A stretch of DNA of 64,000 nucleotides from Bin5 sp965207495 (GCA_965207495.1 OZ242287.1:3100001-3164000); one strand, 5' to 3'. Positions 44,670 through 54,470 are shown, numbered from the stretch's first letter. Numbers and translations are program-made. The notes: generated by a model not told the origin, from the letters alone.

Positions 44670-45650
44670 CTAAGCCTTCGTTTCCCTTACAAAGTCGACC
44701 CAAGCCGGTTTTGGCTCGAAGCCCAGTCTTTGGTTGAGTACAAACATCGGACTCTCTTCCTCGTTGCTCGTCTGGATCGTCTCTGCGCCGCTCGCCTGAG
44801 CATACTGAATCGTTCGCATTTTGAGGGCCGTTGCTATTCCTCTACGTCGATAAGACCGGATTACACCAGTCAGTCCTGTGTCCAGACGCTTGCCCTCCGG
44901 GTCGTTACGCCAGAGGTTGCTCATTCCTATCATAGAACCATCGGCAGCCAGAGCAATGAAAAAAGCCTCTTCATCCAGAGCGGGGTCTCTCAGGACCATT
45001 TCCTCGAATTCTGCAACCGTCGGCTTGGCAAACGGCTCAGTTGACGGCACGTCCTGCACGATCGCCCACCGCAAATCGCGCAGATTCTTTTTCCATTCCG
45101 GATTTTCTTCGTATAGTTCCGCCAACGTGATCAAGCGTATCCTGTTTTGGGCTAGCCGCTCGTATGCCCCGTGGCAAACAGATGCGTCGAATTCCGCGAC
45201 CTGCAACGTAGAGGAGGGCGAGCGCATTTCTTCCCAAAAGCCATTTCTGAGAAGGAATCGGACCCTGTCGCTGTCGTCTTCCCTTGCTCTGGAGACCATC
45301 CGCCTGAAATCGCATCCCTGATGAGATAGCAATTCCCGGACGCCCCCATACAGGACGGGAAAAAGCTGTAACGGCGAGCGGTCCGGATGAATGTCAAATC
45401 GCAGGTGGACCGTGCAAGGACTGTCCTGCCAGTACGCCTGATAACAGGTGCCTACTCCCACCATGTCCCCGCTCGGCGTATAGGCCGAGACCCGTTGCAG
45501 TAGTGAATCCTCTGGCCAGTCACGGTCCTCCCGCTTGAGGTCCTCGCCTGACTCAGGTCGTTCTTCAGGCGAAACAGTGTTCAGCAGGCTTGAGAGAGCC
45601 TCGTACTCCTGCTCGGTAGAACGAAAAGGGCGAAGAATGTAGTCTGTCAC
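44670..45650 (-). CDS. GNAT family N-acetyltransferase
   Basis: A 326-residue protein with two GNAT-like halves. The C-terminal half is clear: the acetyl-CoA loop YRRRGIATALKM near residue 250, then MFVLNQRLGFEPK, typical of the last GNAT motif. The N-terminal half (to about 150) is more diverged and includes RFLLRNGFWEE. Substrate unknown. The GTG start (GTGA) overlaps the stop of the upstream aldo-keto reductase gene by four bases, so translation is coupled. Confidence 0.8.
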   Translation of the reverse strand: MTDYILRPFRSTEQEYEALSSLLNTVSPEERPESGEDLKREDRDWPEDSLLQRVSAYTPSGDMVGVGTCYQAYWQDSPCTVHLRFDIHPDRSPLQLFPVLYGGVRELLSHQGCDFRRMVSRAREDDSDRVRFLLRNGFWEEMRSPSSTLQVAEFDASVCHGAYERLAQNRIRLITLAELYEENPEWKKNLRDLRWAIVQDVPSTEPFAKPTVAEFEEMVLRDPALDEEAFFIALAADGSMIGMSNLWRNDPEGKRLDTGLTGVIRSYRRRGIATALKMRTIQYAQASGAETIQTSNEEESPMFVLNQRLGFEPKPAWVDFVRETKA

Positions 45651-46672
45651 CTCCCACTGTCCATCGATGGCATCCTCACAGCGGCGTCGCGCCGCTCATG
45701 CATATTATGTTCCATCGACTTGGGATATCGATCAGGCAGGTGAGAAACCTCGTTGAGACGGCCGAGCGCTTCTGCCGGCATAGCCCACCCGCCTGCCAGG
45801 AGATTTTCACCAGCCTGCTCTACCGTGCGCGCCCCAACGATGGCACTGGTGATGGCGGGTTGCTCTAGAACCCAACGCGTGGCTACCTGTGCAGGCGTTC
45901 GGTTCAGATCGGCTGCCACATCCAGGAGCGTCGTAAGTGTCTCGTCGGCAGTTGCTGCAAAATAACTCTGCGGAAAGGCCCACCCCTCCTCCGAGCGTGT
46001 TCCACTGTGCGAACGTTCTCCCGGTCTGTATTTGCCCGTCAGAAAGCCTCCTCCCAAGGGGCTCCATACAACCACGCCGATGCCCTTCAGTTCGCACACT
46101 GGGATGATCTCCTGTTCGATATCCCGTACAACCAGGCTGTACTGAGGCTGATAGGCGGCGAAACGTTCCCAACCGTTGTGGTCGCTGAGCCACATCGCCT
46201 CCATCAGGCGCCACGCCTCAAAATTGCTGCACGCGGTGTAACGCACCTTCCCCTGCCTCACCAGGTCGTCCAGGACCCGCAAAGTCTCGTCCAAGGGCGT
46301 CTGCGTGTCGACATGGTGTATGTAGAGAATGTCGATGTAGTCCATCTGCAAGCGGCGTAGACTGTCCTCGACTGTGTGCATTATATGGAAGCGGCTTGTG
46401 CCGGAACTGTTTACATCGGGTCCCATCGGATTGAAGAACTTGGTGGCAACGACGGCGTCGCGCCGACGTCTCTTGAGCACTTTGCCCAAGATCGTTTCTG
46501 AGGCGCTGTCCGCGTAGGAATTGGCCGTGTCGAAGAAATTCACGCCTGCGTCCAAAGCCAGATCGACGATACGCGCAGCCTCCCCTTCATCTGACCCATG
46601 ACCAAAGGTCATCGTTCCCAAGCAAATTTCCGACACTTTCAGACCGGTGCGACCCAACCGCCTGTATTCCAT
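45647..46672 (-). CDS. Aldo/keto reductase
   Basis: A 341-residue AKR-family NADP(H) oxidoreductase with a TIM-barrel fold. The N-terminus MEYRRLGRTGLKVSEICLG is diagnostic, the catalytic Tyr lies in FDTANSYADSAS, Lys in VVATKFFNPMG, and His in ILYIHHVD. It resembles the Kv-beta/YajO branch that reduces sugar-derived aldehydes and ketones. The frame extends upstream to 46828, but that would overlap the isomerase-like gene; the ATG at 46672 has AGGAG six bases ahead. It is coupled to the downstream GNAT gene. Confidence 0.92.
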   Translation of the reverse strand: MEYRRLGRTGLKVSEICLGTMTFGHGSDEGEAARIVDLALDAGVNFFDTANSYADSASETILGKVLKRRRRDAVVATKFFNPMGPDVNSSGTSRFHIMHTVEDSLRRLQMDYIDILYIHHVDTQTPLDETLRVLDDLVRQGKVRYTACSNFEAWRLMEAMWLSDHNGWERFAAYQPQYSLVVRDIEQEIIPVCELKGIGVVVWSPLGGGFLTGKYRPGERSHSGTRSEEGWAFPQSYFAATADETLTTLLDVAADLNRTPAQVATRWVLEQPAITSAIVGARTVEQAGENLLAGGWAMPAEALGRLNEVSHLPDRYPKSMEHNMHERRDAAVRMPSMDSGR

Positions 46673-46715
46673 TCCAGTCTCCTGTTGAAATTTTTCCCAC
46701 TGACCTGCAATATAC

Positions 46716-48116
46716 CTATACCCGCACGATCTCGAATCCGATCGCCTCGGCGAAAGTTTCCAGCGCCTGGCTATGGTCGCCGTACCCCATCGCAATATGA
46801 TGCGACGGTCCCTCCTTGCACCAATCATCCATCACTTCGTGTAGCGGCCGTTCAACCTTCACCCTGGCGTTTGGATTGCCGATGTTGAGAATAGGGCCGT
46901 CAACGACCTCGCCGATGGTATAAATCAACTTGAATGTATCTCCCGCGCCGAACTGGGTGAGGTTCAAGAGCGTTGCAGGTCCACTTTTCAAATCAAAGTC
47001 GATCCCCAGACCGTGCCCCGACTTTCCGTGGTGAACGTCAAGGTGCATCAGGCGCGGCTGACCGTCGGCCATGCCAATATTCGACGGACCGTCGTGTCCC
47101 ATCAGAAAGGAGTTTTCGTCGAAATCCATGGCGAAAAACTCAACGAACATGCCTCCTGCCCCCAGCAAGTCCAGTAGCTTCATCGCCATCGCCGTCTTGA
47201 CGTCCCCCTCGGTCACGCCGGGACATCCCTGCGCCGCAAGCCTGGAGACAGCCAAGCCCGACTGCGCCCGCAATTGGGTAATCAACGCCTTCTCACCCCA
47301 CCAATAGTAGCCGAATGCATCGAGTTCATGTCGGCGGATTACCTCGTCGTACGCGACCGCCAACTGCGCCGAAATCCGCATATGCTCGTTCGTCACCGTG
47401 GCGTCCACCGCGTAGATCCGCCGAAACTCGGTGTACATCTCCTCCAACTGGTCGTCCGTTACCCGCAAGTAGGCCTCTTCAATCTCCTCTACTTCCGGCC
47501 GTGCCAACATCCGGCCCGTCACCCGCAGCAGACGGTGTTCGTCGGTCGGCATATCGGTCATGCCGGGGTAGACCTGGCCGATCAGGCCGACATTCAACTG
47601 GCGGAACGAGCGGGCCGCCGCCGCGCCGGTAAAATCAGCATGCAGTTCATTGCGTAGGCGGTCGTCGTCAAAGGGCCCGGTCCGTACCTTAAATCGGTGC
47701 CCTTGACTCCTAAGCGCACCTGCAAATTCTGGGATGCAACAGACGCCTTCATGATGGAGATAGTCGGTCGTGTCGGCCGCGGCGTAATCGTAAGCGCGGT
47801 CCTCGTGGGCGTTGAGCAGTCGGATCGGAACATCCAACCCTCGCACTGCCGGCAGCATATCCATACTGGGTGTGTAACCGAACGGAAAGATCAGCAGGAG
47901 ATCGACTTCAGCGCTGCGAAATATTTCACCTGCATCGACTGCCTTCTGCGGCGTATCGACCAACTCCGGCGCGACGACTTCACCGAGCGGATCCAGCAGA
48001 TCCCTGAGCTTGCCGTACATTTTCAGGCCCATAGACTTGAGCCTGGGAGACTGCTCCCAGTAATAGTGGTGTCCTGTCGGCAGCAGGCCGATTCTCGCTT
48101 GAAGCCGTTCCGCCAT
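46716..48116 (-). CDS. L-arabinose/L-fucose isomerase-like protein
   Basis: A 466-residue protein related to the arabinose/fucose isomerase fold. The N-terminal domain begins RIGLLPTGHHYYWEQ and includes LLIFPFGYTPSMDMLPAV near residue 75. The C-terminal domain has candidate metal/catalytic residues: Glu in FVEFFAMDF and the pair His-His in GPSHHIAMGYG, which parallels the GGTHH segment of AraA. HHGKSGHGLG lies between them. Sugar isomerase activity is likely but the substrate is open. It is 9 bp downstream of the SAF-domain oxidoreductase gene, with AGGAAGG ahead of the ATG. Confidence 0.75.
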   Translation of the reverse strand: MAERLQARIGLLPTGHHYYWEQSPRLKSMGLKMYGKLRDLLDPLGEVVAPELVDTPQKAVDAGEIFRSAEVDLLLIFPFGYTPSMDMLPAVRGLDVPIRLLNAHEDRAYDYAAADTTDYLHHEGVCCIPEFAGALRSQGHRFKVRTGPFDDDRLRNELHADFTGAAAARSFRQLNVGLIGQVYPGMTDMPTDEHRLLRVTGRMLARPEVEEIEEAYLRVTDDQLEEMYTEFRRIYAVDATVTNEHMRISAQLAVAYDEVIRRHELDAFGYYWWGEKALITQLRAQSGLAVSRLAAQGCPGVTEGDVKTAMAMKLLDLLGAGGMFVEFFAMDFDENSFLMGHDGPSNIGMADGQPRLMHLDVHHGKSGHGLGIDFDLKSGPATLLNLTQFGAGDTFKLIYTIGEVVDGPILNIGNPNARVKVERPLHEVMDDWCKEGPSHHIAMGYGDHSQALETFAEAIGFEIVRV

Positions 48117-48125
48117 ATCCTTCCT

Positions 48126-49490
48126 CTACGGCTGTTCGCCCAGCGTCAACCCGTCCTGCAGCCGGCGCATTTTGAGCACGAAGGAATCCTCGTTCAGCGC
48201 CACGTCCCCATATCCAATGGCGCCTCCCTTGGGGATCGCCCGCTTAAGTACGGCTCGCTCAGCAAGGCCCAGGGGCAGCATTCCCTCCTTCTGCGCGACC
48301 GATGCCTCTTCGCACTGGCCTACGACTGTGTAGCCCCCTCCGCCGTCCAGATGCTCGCCGGCGCCCAGGTCCCGCTTCGCCACAGTTATACATTCTGCCG
48401 TTGGCGTAGGTGCGCAAGAGCCGTTTGAAGCGTTGAAAAGAACAGCGCGAGCAATACTAAGCGGCGCAGGCACAGCCACCAGGTGATAGGGCCGGTACAG
48501 GAGAAAATTCTTGCCCTCGCCGCCAACGTGGCAACCGTGGTAAGCCAAGTCTTCCCTGGTGAAATGGTGGTCCGAACGGACTACAGCAAACACGCCCATT
48601 TTGAGGGGATTTGGCAGCATGCTCTTGCCATCTGCGCCAACCGAATTAGCCAGCTCCACCACGCCGTGCCGGCTGAGCAACCCGCCTTCTTCCTTCAGAC
48701 TGAAACGAAGCGGAATCTCTTCCAGATTCACCGAAGGCTCGTGCATGCCCCGGCGGTCCGGTACGAGGCCGGCGGCATTGGCGAGTGCGGTCATCTCCAC
48801 CTGCGCCTTAGTGCCATCGCGAAACGAGTTGAACATCTTCAAATTGATCGTGCGCCGCTCTATATGCTCCTCGGTGAAGCCGAAGCGGGAAGCTGCCGTA
48901 TCAGGCGTACCTTCGAAATCATCGTTGTAATAGATTGTTCCCCGACCGGCGGCCACTATCTCCAGCCCGAGACTTCGCGCCCATTCTACGATGTTCCAGG
49001 TTACGGCCGGCTGGTCCCCGTCAACCATAGTGTATACCACGCCGGCGGCGTCGGCAGTGCGGCGCAGGAATGGCCCGACAGTTACGTCAGCCTCCACGTT
49101 TACCATCACCACGTGTTTGCCATTGCTCAGTGCTTGGAAAGCGTGACGGGCGCCTACCTCCGGCAGGCCGGTCGACTCGACAATCACATCGACGGATTCG
49201 CATTCAGTCAGTGCCAGCCCGTCTTCAACGATAACCGGTTTGCCGGCGCGGACAGAGTCCTCCAGTTCGTCCACCGTTTCCGCAGTGCGAATCTCCTCCT
49301 GGCTAACGCCGCTTGACAGATAGGCATAGCGGGCGTTGTGGCCGTTGATGTCGGCAATTGCCGACACCTCCATACCCTTCATCTGTGAAATCTGAGCGAC
49401 GAGACCTGCCCCGAACTTGCCCGTGCCAATTATCCCTACTCTGATCGGGTTCGATTCCTCTGCACGCTCAGCCAACAACTGACTTATCAC
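48126..49490 (-). CDS. NAD(P)-binding oxidoreductase with SAF domain (homoserine dehydrogenase-like)
   Basis: A 454-residue protein. The N-terminal Rossmann fold has VGIIGTGKFGAGLVAQ near residue 18 and the homoserine-dehydrogenase-like segment VIVESTGLPEVGARHA. A middle domain follows (170-330), then a C-terminal SAF domain (about 370-450, AKRDLGAGEHLDGGGGYTVVG). Such proteins occur in sugar-acid and branched-sugar degradation operons, where they act on 3-oxo acids or related carbonyls; the exact reaction here is not known. The start is a GTG with AGGAG seven bases ahead. It probably heads the aldo-keto reductase/isomerase operon. Confidence 0.8.
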   Translation of the reverse strand: MISQLLAERAEESNPIRVGIIGTGKFGAGLVAQISQMKGMEVSAIADINGHNARYAYLSSGVSQEEIRTAETVDELEDSVRAGKPVIVEDGLALTECESVDVIVESTGLPEVGARHAFQALSNGKHVVMVNVEADVTVGPFLRRTADAAGVVYTMVDGDQPAVTWNIVEWARSLGLEIVAAGRGTIYYNDDFEGTPDTAASRFGFTEEHIERRTINLKMFNSFRDGTKAQVEMTALANAAGLVPDRRGMHEPSVNLEEIPLRFSLKEEGGLLSRHGVVELANSVGADGKSMLPNPLKMGVFAVVRSDHHFTREDLAYHGCHVGGEGKNFLLYRPYHLVAVPAPLSIARAVLFNASNGSCAPTPTAECITVAKRDLGAGEHLDGGGGYTVVGQCEEASVAQKEGMLPLGLAERAVLKRAIPKGGAIGYGDVALNEDSFVLKMRRLQDGLTLGEQP

Positions 49491-49519
49491 GAGTCGCTCC
49501 TACTTGCCCTGCCTCCAGG

Positions 49520-50512
49520 TCAGCCGGAACCGTCGCTGTCGGGCTCCGGCGCGAAGGCCAGCTCCAATGCCTTGGCCGACACTTTGAAATATATCTGAGA
49601 TAGTCTGTCGTAGATTTCCGGACTGTCTTGCTGAAACGGAGGCGGCCCCAGCCGGCGCAGAAGTGCCATACGAATCAAGGGCGGAGCAATATTGTAGTGC
49701 AGAGCCCGTAGTTCGTGGCGCGTTCCCCCTGGCCCCAACTGGCGCCCACCCCAGAAGGCATCGATCTGCGCTTCCAAGTCAAGGTCGTCACTCTTTCGAA
49801 CTGACGAATCCTCCAAAGCGCGCAAACCATCGTAGCCGGATAAGGAGTTTTCGGAAACTCTACCCGGATCTTCGCCTTCACTGTGGGTTTCCTCTCCAAT
49901 ACCGTTGCTGCGGCGGAGCCGCAGTCCGGTCAGAACCTGATGACGGTCCCTGCCCCTCAGCAGCAACAGCATCCAGGGATCGTCTGAAATCATCTGTCCA
50001 AACCGGTACAATACCACCAGTGCATGTTTGCATGGGGTGCTGTGGCTTTGACAGTCAGAGCAGCTCGCCGTGACCTCACCGGCTTCTGGTGACGACGACA
50101 GCAGCGCGACTTCAGCGTCATCGAAGACGGCGTCAAGTACCGACAGAACCGTTTCCCATTCGTTTCCCCCAGCCAGCAACTGTGCCGCGTACAGTGCCTC
50201 CTCGGCCAACGCGTCAAGGACCGCCGACCACTGGTCGTCGCGCAATGGCAGAACCTCAATCTCAACCTGGCAAGCGCCTCTATTGGTTTCGAGGACCTCC
50301 ACCTTGATTCGGCCAAACTGCACGTCAACGGACTTCACTTGCATCCGTCGCGCCAAGGACTGGCCTCTCTTCAAGTCGAACCCTTGACCATTCAGGTATT
50401 CAAACCAACGGGCCGACCACGAAACGTCCTTGCTATGTACGTCAGTCATCTGCTTTTCGGATCCTGTCGAATTCACCCATGCGCGAACTGTCCCGTCCCT
50501 GCTTTTCAGCAA
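49520..50512 (-). CDS. SWIM zinc-finger domain protein
   Basis: A protein of up to 330 residues with a SWIM-type zinc finger near residues 150-170: C-S-D-C, then about seven residues, then C-K-H-A in SHSTPCKHALVV. SWIM fingers bind DNA or proteins. The N-terminal 130 residues look like the YgaC/SNF2-associated SWIM module, and the C-terminal 100 residues are charged and low complexity, ending in a helical segment. The start is uncertain: a TTG at 50512 or the ATG at 50449 (309 residues). It is encoded 112 bp after the SNF2 ATPase gene. SNF2/SWIM pairing is known in many bacteria, so they probably act together on chromosomal DNA. Confidence 0.8.
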   Translation of the reverse strand: MLKSRDGTVRAWVNSTGSEKQMTDVHSKDVSWSARWFEYLNGQGFDLKRGQSLARRMQVKSVDVQFGRIKVEVLETNRGACQVEIEVLPLRDDQWSAVLDALAEEALYAAQLLAGGNEWETVLSVLDAVFDDAEVALLSSSPEAGEVTASCSDCQSHSTPCKHALVVLYRFGQMISDDPWMLLLLRGRDRHQVLTGLRLRRSNGIGEETHSEGEDPGRVSENSLSGYDGLRALEDSSVRKSDDLDLEAQIDAFWGGRQLGPGGTRHELRALHYNIAPPLIRMALLRRLGPPPFQQDSPEIYDRLSQIYFKVSAKALELAFAPEPDSDGSG

Positions 50513-50623
50513 GTCACGCTCGTTAACTCGCCCAAGTCGGCGCAGCCGGTCCTGCCGCCGGAAACTGCATTCCAGTCAATGCGATACGTACTGATGTCAT
50601 GCGGTCGTCCCATCTGGCTCACC

Positions 50624-53600
50624 CTACCCCCGACCGCGAAGAGCAATCAACTGTCGAAGGCCTTCGGTATCCATATCCGCCAACCAGTCTTCGCCACTGT
50701 TCACGATCGACTCTGCCAAGTCCTGCTTGCTCTCGATCATTTTGTGAATCTGTTCTTCCAAAGTTCCCGAAACGACAAACTTGTATACTTGGACGGAACG
50801 CTTCTGGCCAATGCGAAAAGCCCGGTCTGTGGCCTGGTTCTCAACCGCCGGATTCCACCATCGATCAAAATGGAAAACGTGGTTGGCTCTTGTCAGATTC
50901 ACGCCAACGCCGCCTGCTCTCAAACTGAGAACAAAAATCGGAGCCCCATTACTGTCTTCTTGGAATGAGCGCACCAACTGCTCACGTCTCGATGCCGGCG
51001 TACCGCCGTGCAGGAACAGGGCCTCCCGGCCCAATGTTTCCATCAAATGATGACGCAAAAGATGACCCATCTCAACAAACTGTGTGAAAACAAGCGCTCG
51101 ATCCCCAACCGCGAGCGCCTCCTCAAGCATCTCAGTCAGGCGGCTAAGCTTTCCGCTCCTTTCCTCCAAGGGACCCTTCTCGCCCAAAAAGTGGGCTGGA
51201 TGGTTCGTCACTTGTTTCAGCTTGAGCAGAAGACCCAGTACCAATCCCCTACGTTGCACGCCCTCGCTCAATTCCACGCGGGCCATTGTCTCCTCAATGA
51301 CCTGCGTGTAGAGCGCTTCCTGCTCCTTGGTAAGAGAGCAGTACACGACCATCTCATTCTTCTCCGGCAGGTCTGAAATAATCGTAGGATCGGTCTTAAG
51401 ACGGCGCAACAAAAAAGGCTGGACCATCCGCCTGAGATCGGCAGCTGCAAATTCGTCATTATAGCGCTCAACCGGAAGTACAAACTGCTGGCGGAAGTGC
51501 TCACGCTTCCCCAGGTAGCCCGGATTGAGGAATTCCATTATGCTCCACAATTCAAGAAGCCGGTTTTCCACCGGTGTGCCGGTTAATGCAACGCGAAAGG
51601 GCGGAGTACTCCCCCGTTCTATCTGGGTGCGGGAATTGCCTGTCAACCTGCGGATCGCTTGCGTCTGTTTGGCCGAAGGGTTCTTGATATTCTGTGCTTC
51701 GTCCAAAATCAGGTCGCTCCACTCTTGCGCCTCCAACATATCTATGTCCCGCCTGGCGATTCCAAAACTCGTTATCACCATGTCATGCTGAGGCAGTGCA
51801 GACCGAAACTCATCTCCACTCAACCTCCCGCTCCCATGGTGAAGCAACAGACGCAGACCGGGTGCAAATCTCTCGATCTCGTGCCGCCAGTTGGCGACGA
51901 CACTTGTGGGGCAGATCAGTAGTGCCGGATGGTTCCGCCCCTCATCCTTGCCATTGCGGGATTCGCGCCGTTGGTCGGCAAGAAGGCGGGAATGGAGCAA
52001 TAGGGCGATTGCCTGAATCGTCTTCCCCAACCCCATGTCGTCGGCCAGACAAGCGCCTAAGCCAAGACGCCGCAGGAATGAAAGCCAGCCTACCCCGCGG
52101 CGCTGATAGGGTCTAAGCCTGCCCACGAATCCTTCGGGCTCCCTGATTTCTTCAATCGGTTCTATCCCTCGCAGGCGCTCCAAGGCAGCGCCTAGCCAGC
52201 CATCAGCGACTACCGCTTCCAAAGGCAGTTCAGGACCACTAAGGCCCTCTACAGTATCCAAGTCACCGGACTGATCAGAGGGCAGTATCAAGTCTTGCAG
52301 TGGAGGACCTTCTCGTCCCGCCATTAGGCCGTTGGGTCTCAAAGATTCGAAAGGTGGCGTCGCCCAAGACGCCAATTCATCCTCCTGATCGGTCCTGGAA
52401 AAGGCTTGCGCCAGTCCCACAGCCTGCAACAGCGGCATACTTCCGGCCGAGTTATTCTGGTCAATAAACTGTCTGGCTGCCTCCACCTGCGCCGGATCCA
52501 ACTCCAACCACTCGTCCCCCAAGCGGACAAGAGGTGACCCCAGTTCCGCCAGCGTTTCAAACTCTTCCCTGGTCAGAGTCCTTTCTCCAAGAGTCAGCTC
52601 CCACCTGTACTCGATCAGGCCTCTCAAGTCCAGAGATGCTCCGCCGCGAAGGACGTCATTTTGGTCCCGCTGCCGCCCTTGGCCTCTCTCGTCAGTCGGC
52701 TCTCCGCCTTCCAAGCTGGATTGCTCTTGGCTACCCATGCGCAATCGCAATCCGAGACGGGAACGACTGCGGGCCGCCCACCATTCCGGCATGATGACAC
52801 CGAATCCACTGCTCTGGAGTAAAGGGCCGATCTCCTTCAAAAACAGATACGTCTCTTCCAGAGAAAGAGTGGCCCGTTCGGGTCGCGGCGTCCGGAGGCT
52901 GTCCCGAATTGGTGAAAACAGGCGACTGGCTACACCCAATCCGGTCAGCAGCCGTTCCTGTGGCTGGTCAAAGCGCCGGCCTTCTACACGGATACTCTGA
53001 CCATTCTGGTTCCAGACCCTCTGCGCAGGTATCAATAAGTCCGGGTCATCCTTATCCTGCAAATAATATTGGAGATGCCAGTGGTTCAGCAAAATAGGGG
53101 CGGGGGAGGATTCAGAGGTCCCTTCCTCAGAATGCGACTGCTCTTCGACGTCCTGCTGCAATTCCAATGCAAAGGCGACTTGAAAATTGGAATCCGCCAC
53201 CGAGGAGTGTAGTTGCTCCATCCACTCGATCCATCGCTTATATAGCTGATGGGCAGGTTGAGGAGGAAGTTGCAACAGCGGATCCTCTCCCGAAAGGCCA
53301 TCCAGCCACAATGAGCCTGAAGACGGGAGAACAGGCAATTGACTGCGATAGATTCTACCAAGACCGTCACCAAGCCGGCCCTCTCCATTTGCCCCGCTAG
53401 CAGCCGGCGCCCACTCACGGATCGCTCGATTCATCAGAACGCCAATGAAATGCTCAACTACCGCACTGGATGCCGGGGCATCGTCCAACGATTCCAAGTC
53501 GTACGCCCGGCAAATGGGAGGCATCAAGGCGACCAGATACTCAAGTCGCTCTCGCAGGCTGCCTTCCAGCAAAAATGGCTGCCAGGCAGCCCAGAAGCGA

Positions 53601-54457
53601 CCGTTGCTGTCCGGAATTAATCCAGGCAAAAAGTGCTGCCCTGCAAGTAGCTCCAAAACAAACTTCGCCGCGTGGCTCCAGAACAGGAGGTCATTTCCAA
53701 GACGGGCATGGCGCAACAGCGCAGTCGAGGATGGGAGTTCGATTAGCCTTTGATTGGTAAAACGGCTGAGGAAGGCCAGCGTGTGGAAAGGATCCAGAGT
53801 CAGTCCTGTTACCTGCCAGGGTTGAAGTCTGAGTGGCTCCTTGACGCCAGACAGTGCATTGACGCCCTTTTGGAAGGTACCCAGATGGGTCTGAGGGCGC
53901 CCCTCCTGGCTGGGCAGCCAGACGCTGGCAGTAGCCGGGCTTCCCATCAGACTGGTAAGCTCGCTCGCTGTTGCCAGCTGACGCAGTATCTGACGAAGCG
54001 TACCCACTTGCATTTGGGTAGGATGAGAGGGGATCTTCCCGTTACTTCGCAAGCCCCTGGAGCCCCTGCCCCCGGAGTCCCCGGCGCGGGCCGAAGTCAG
54101 GTTCGACTCTGTTAATTCTCCCCGTTCGCCATCGCCAAGTTCACCCTTGTCCGCGAGTTCGCCCTCTTCCCAAACACTGGGGGGTTCATGGTTTTCTCCC
54201 CACAAAAATAGCCGGGGACCATTTTCGGCTGCCGGCCATTTCGATGTGTCAAGTTCAGCAATCGGCCCAGATTGTGCAATGCCCTCGTGAGATCCAGCGC
54301 CCGGCGTTCGGCCAGGAGTGCCCTCTTGCAGCGGCGCAGCACCATCTCCCTGCCCCTGCACTCGGGTGAAGTGCCCAAGGCCGAAGGCATCCTCCTCCTG
54401 CCCGTCTAAATTATGCTTGCCGGAAGTGAGCCATGCTGCATGAAAGGTAAAAGGCAT
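50624..54457 (-). CDS. SNF2-family DEAD/DEAH-box ATPase with large N-terminal region
   Basis: A 1277-residue SNF2 ATPase. The N-terminal 770 residues are divergent and include low-complexity acidic/Gly segments (residues 25-150) and a region like the 'SNF2 helicase-associated' module (about 480-770). The core starts near 780, with LADDMGLGKTIQA near 805, ILDEAQNIKN near 914 and LTGTPVENRLLELW near 955. The helicase C-terminal domain has VFTQFVEMGHLLRHH, LRAGGVGVNLTRA near 1182 and RAFRIGQKRSVQVYKF. It should translocate on double-stranded DNA and remodel protein-DNA complexes. Its partner gene encodes a SWIM protein. The -10-like TACAAT lies only seven bases before the ATG, suggesting leaderless mRNA. 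Confidence 0.92.
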   Translation of the reverse strand: MPFTFHAAWLTSGKHNLDGQEEDAFGLGHFTRVQGQGDGAAPLQEGTPGRTPGAGSHEGIAQSGPIAELDTSKWPAAENGPRLFLWGENHEPPSVWEEGELADKGELGDGERGELTESNLTSARAGDSGGRGSRGLRSNGKIPSHPTQMQVGTLRQILRQLATASELTSLMGSPATASVWLPSQEGRPQTHLGTFQKGVNALSGVKEPLRLQPWQVTGLTLDPFHTLAFLSRFTNQRLIELPSSTALLRHARLGNDLLFWSHAAKFVLELLAGQHFLPGLIPDSNGRFWAAWQPFLLEGSLRERLEYLVALMPPICRAYDLESLDDAPASSAVVEHFIGVLMNRAIREWAPAASGANGEGRLGDGLGRIYRSQLPVLPSSGSLWLDGLSGEDPLLQLPPQPAHQLYKRWIEWMEQLHSSVADSNFQVAFALELQQDVEEQSHSEEGTSESSPAPILLNHWHLQYYLQDKDDPDLLIPAQRVWNQNGQSIRVEGRRFDQPQERLLTGLGVASRLFSPIRDSLRTPRPERATLSLEETYLFLKEIGPLLQSSGFGVIMPEWWAARSRSRLGLRLRMGSQEQSSLEGGEPTDERGQGRQRDQNDVLRGGASLDLRGLIEYRWELTLGERTLTREEFETLAELGSPLVRLGDEWLELDPAQVEAARQFIDQNNSAGSMPLLQAVGLAQAFSRTDQEDELASWATPPFESLRPNGLMAGREGPPLQDLILPSDQSGDLDTVEGLSGPELPLEAVVADGWLGAALERLRGIEPIEEIREPEGFVGRLRPYQRRGVGWLSFLRRLGLGACLADDMGLGKTIQAIALLLHSRLLADQRRESRNGKDEGRNHPALLICPTSVVANWRHEIERFAPGLRLLLHHGSGRLSGDEFRSALPQHDMVITSFGIARRDIDMLEAQEWSDLILDEAQNIKNPSAKQTQAIRRLTGNSRTQIERGSTPPFRVALTGTPVENRLLELWSIMEFLNPGYLGKREHFRQQFVLPVERYNDEFAAADLRRMVQPFLLRRLKTDPTIISDLPEKNEMVVYCSLTKEQEALYTQVIEETMARVELSEGVQRRGLVLGLLLKLKQVTNHPAHFLGEKGPLEERSGKLSRLTEMLEEALAVGDRALVFTQFVEMGHLLRHHLMETLGREALFLHGGTPASRREQLVRSFQEDSNGAPIFVLSLRAGGVGVNLTRANHVFHFDRWWNPAVENQATDRAFRIGQKRSVQVYKFVVSGTLEEQIHKMIESKQDLAESIVNSGEDWLADMDTEGLRQLIALRGRG

Positions 54458-54464
54458 AACCTAC

Positions 54465-54470
54465 ATTGTA
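54465..54470 (-). promoter_or_regulatory. -10-like element just ahead of the SNF2 start
   Basis: TACAAT on the minus strand (five of six consensus bases) ends seven bases before the ATG at 54457. Transcription would begin at or next to the start codon. A -35-like TTGGAC lies 19 bp further up, which is a loose fit. There is no convincing ribosome binding site. Confidence 0.3.

Noticed and set aside
46673..46828. Upstream extension of the aldo-keto reductase frame into the isomerase-like gene
   Set aside because: The ATG at 46672 has a strong ribosome binding site and the family's N-terminus; the extension looks random and would overlap the next gene.
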